DNA from: Rhodobiaceae bacterium
GTDB taxonomy: Bacteria; Pseudomonadota; Alphaproteobacteria; Rhizobiales; Tepidamorphaceae
Direction: 5' to 3'
Length of the DNA: 64,000 nt
Assembly: GCA_020637895.1 (NCBI GenBank)
Contig: JACKJP010000002.1
Coordinates: forward strand, 620,001-684,000
Shown here in pieces: positions 63,313 to 64,000 of this stretch; position 1 is the stretch's first letter, and every line of letters begins with the position of its first letter. A program made the position numbers and the translations under genes. The notes below the pieces were generated by a model. It was not told the origin of the DNA. It searched no databases and saw nothing but the letters and a program-made list of their open reading frames with translations.

Positions 63313-64000
63313 CGGCAGACGGACGCCGAACGGAGGTAGGCTTTGCGTAAAGGCGCGCGATGCGGTCGACCGCATCGCGCAGAGGTTCGCGGGCCACCGT
63401 CATGGAGTGGCCATTGGCGTGTATGATCGTCGCACTATCGACGAGAATCGCGACATGGCCTTTCCAGAAAACGAGATCACCTCGCTTTAGCGCCGCGTCT
63501 CGCCAGTGTCCGGCAATCGCCTCGCCGACCGAGCGCTCCTGCATGTCGGTATCGCGCGGAACGTCTATCCCGGCCATTCCCATCGACAGCTGAACCAGAC
63601 CCGAGCAGTCCAGGCCAAATGCCGATCTGCCGCCCCACAGATAGGGGGCGAAGATCATCGTTTCGGCAACGGCAACATAGTCGGGCGCAACAACATCGAG
63701 CGGTTCCAGATGCGCTGCTACAATCGCAGTGCCATCATCGAGCACCGCGTAGTCAGTGCCGCGCGTCGATGCGTTCGATGCAACGCTGACAAGCGAGCCC
63801 ATAGACAGTCCGTCCACTGGCGGAAGCTTCATATCCGGTCCCGGATAGCGGAATGTCCGCGGGACGCGCACGCGGTGTGTCGAACTTTGGTTCGGCTGCG
63901 CGAGACTGTCTGTCGGAATGTAACCGACGTAATCGTCGCTTTCCGCCTGTACCCAGGCCCAGCCTTCGCCATTGTCCTCGAACTGGACGACCGTCTCGCC
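63305..64000 (-). CDS. NlpC/P60-family cell wall hydrolase, C-terminal part
   Basis: The visible part is about 231 codons and continues past the right edge. Upstream of residue 63871 the frame is open with GETVVQFEDNGEGWAWVQ-like text, an SH3 domain. The NlpC/P60 domain has the catalytic cysteine in FGLDCSGLVQ, the histidine in WKGHVAILVD, and a third polar residue near IIHANGHS. Such enzymes cut peptide links in peptidoglycan. The start codon lies outside the window, and an ATG at 63871 is internal. Confidence 0.88.
   Translation of the reverse strand, partial: GETVVQFEDNGEGWAWVQAESDDYVGYIPTDSLAQPNQSSTHRVRVPRTFRYPGPDMKLPPVDGLSMGSLVSVASNASTRGTDYAVLDDGTAIVAAHLEPLDVVAPDYVAVAETMIFAPYLWGGRSAFGLDCSGLVQLSMGMAGIDVPRDTDMQERSVGEAIAGHWRDAALKRGDLVFWKGHVAILVDSATIIHANGHSMTVAREPLRDAVDRIARLYAKPTSVRRPSAVR

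Noticed and set aside
1..64000. CRISPR arrays, insertion sequences or prophage genes
   Set aside because: No regularly spaced repeats, transposases, integrases or phage structural genes were seen in any frame.

Overview
The window is a stretch of high-GC alphaproteobacterial chromosome, most likely from the order Hyphomicrobiales (Rhizobiales). The evidence is gene order and family content: rpmH-rnpA-yidC-yihA-argB, dapD-dapE, def-fmt-truA, dnaX-ybaB-recR with the SRP RNA just upstream of dnaX, pheA-kdsB with a divergent membrane-anchored cytochrome c, a PodJ-like polarity protein, and a yejA-yejA-yejB-yejE-yejF peptide importer. Genus and species cannot be fixed from the sequence alone. There is no phage, insertion sequence, CRISPR array or conjugative element; most of the window is ordinary core genome with small accessory inserts.

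Layout. 1-5.8 kb: an upstream region with CtrA-like half sites, a PodJ/Sel1 polarity protein, then a TauE-type exporter overlapping a TIGR02186-type membrane protein. 5.8-12.1 kb: the four-gene ligase-associated DNA repair cluster, with PdeM phosphoesterase and Lhr-like helicase on the minus strand, and nuclease and ATP-dependent ligase divergent on the plus strand, followed by a small DUF6460-like membrane protein. 12.1-15.4 kb: two divergent flavoproteins. 15.4-18.6 kb: a MarR regulator divergent from a ClC channel with CBS domains, with a clean palindrome between them, and a membrane protein whose reading frame runs antisense into the channel gene. 18.7-22.9 kb: a three-gene operon (FMN glutamate-synthase-like protein, ThDP enzyme, DUF4396 membrane protein) preceded by a 19-bp palindrome. 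22.9-24.0 kb: a methyltransferase remnant, a small secreted protein and tRNA-Arg(ACG). 24.1-27.9 kb: an orphan histidine kinase and a disulfide-reductase/TVP38 pair.

28.2-31.3 kb: rpmH, rnpA, yidC, yihA. 31.4-34.5 kb: an inserted methyltransferase and a phosphonate-type transporter operon (phnD-phnC-phnE) in which phnD and phnC carry frameshifts while phnE is open. 34.7-42.6 kb: argB, two exporters, a pyrimidine nucleotidase, a LOG protein, dapD, dapE and a membrane protein. 42.6-50.4 kb: truA-fmt-def, rmuC, ampG, recR-ybaB-dnaX and the SRP RNA. 50.5-54.5 kb: HIT, nudC, pheA, kdsB and a cytochrome c with a strong terminator. 54.6-63.2 kb: the yej importer operon with a CDF metal transporter lodged between permease and ATPase. 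63.2-64.0 kb: a 25-residue membrane peptide and the C-terminal part of an NlpC/P60 hydrolase that runs off the right edge.

Functional themes are cell-envelope and lysine/peptidoglycan precursor metabolism (dapD, dapE, ampG, kdsB, NlpC/P60, PodJ), protein maturation and membrane insertion (def, fmt, yidC, SRP RNA), and DNA repair (ligase-associated cluster, recR, rmuC, dnaX). The least explained parts are the FMN/ThDP/DUF4396 operon with its palindrome, the MarR-ClC switch, and the decaying phn operon. No convincing wholly undescribed multi-gene system was found.
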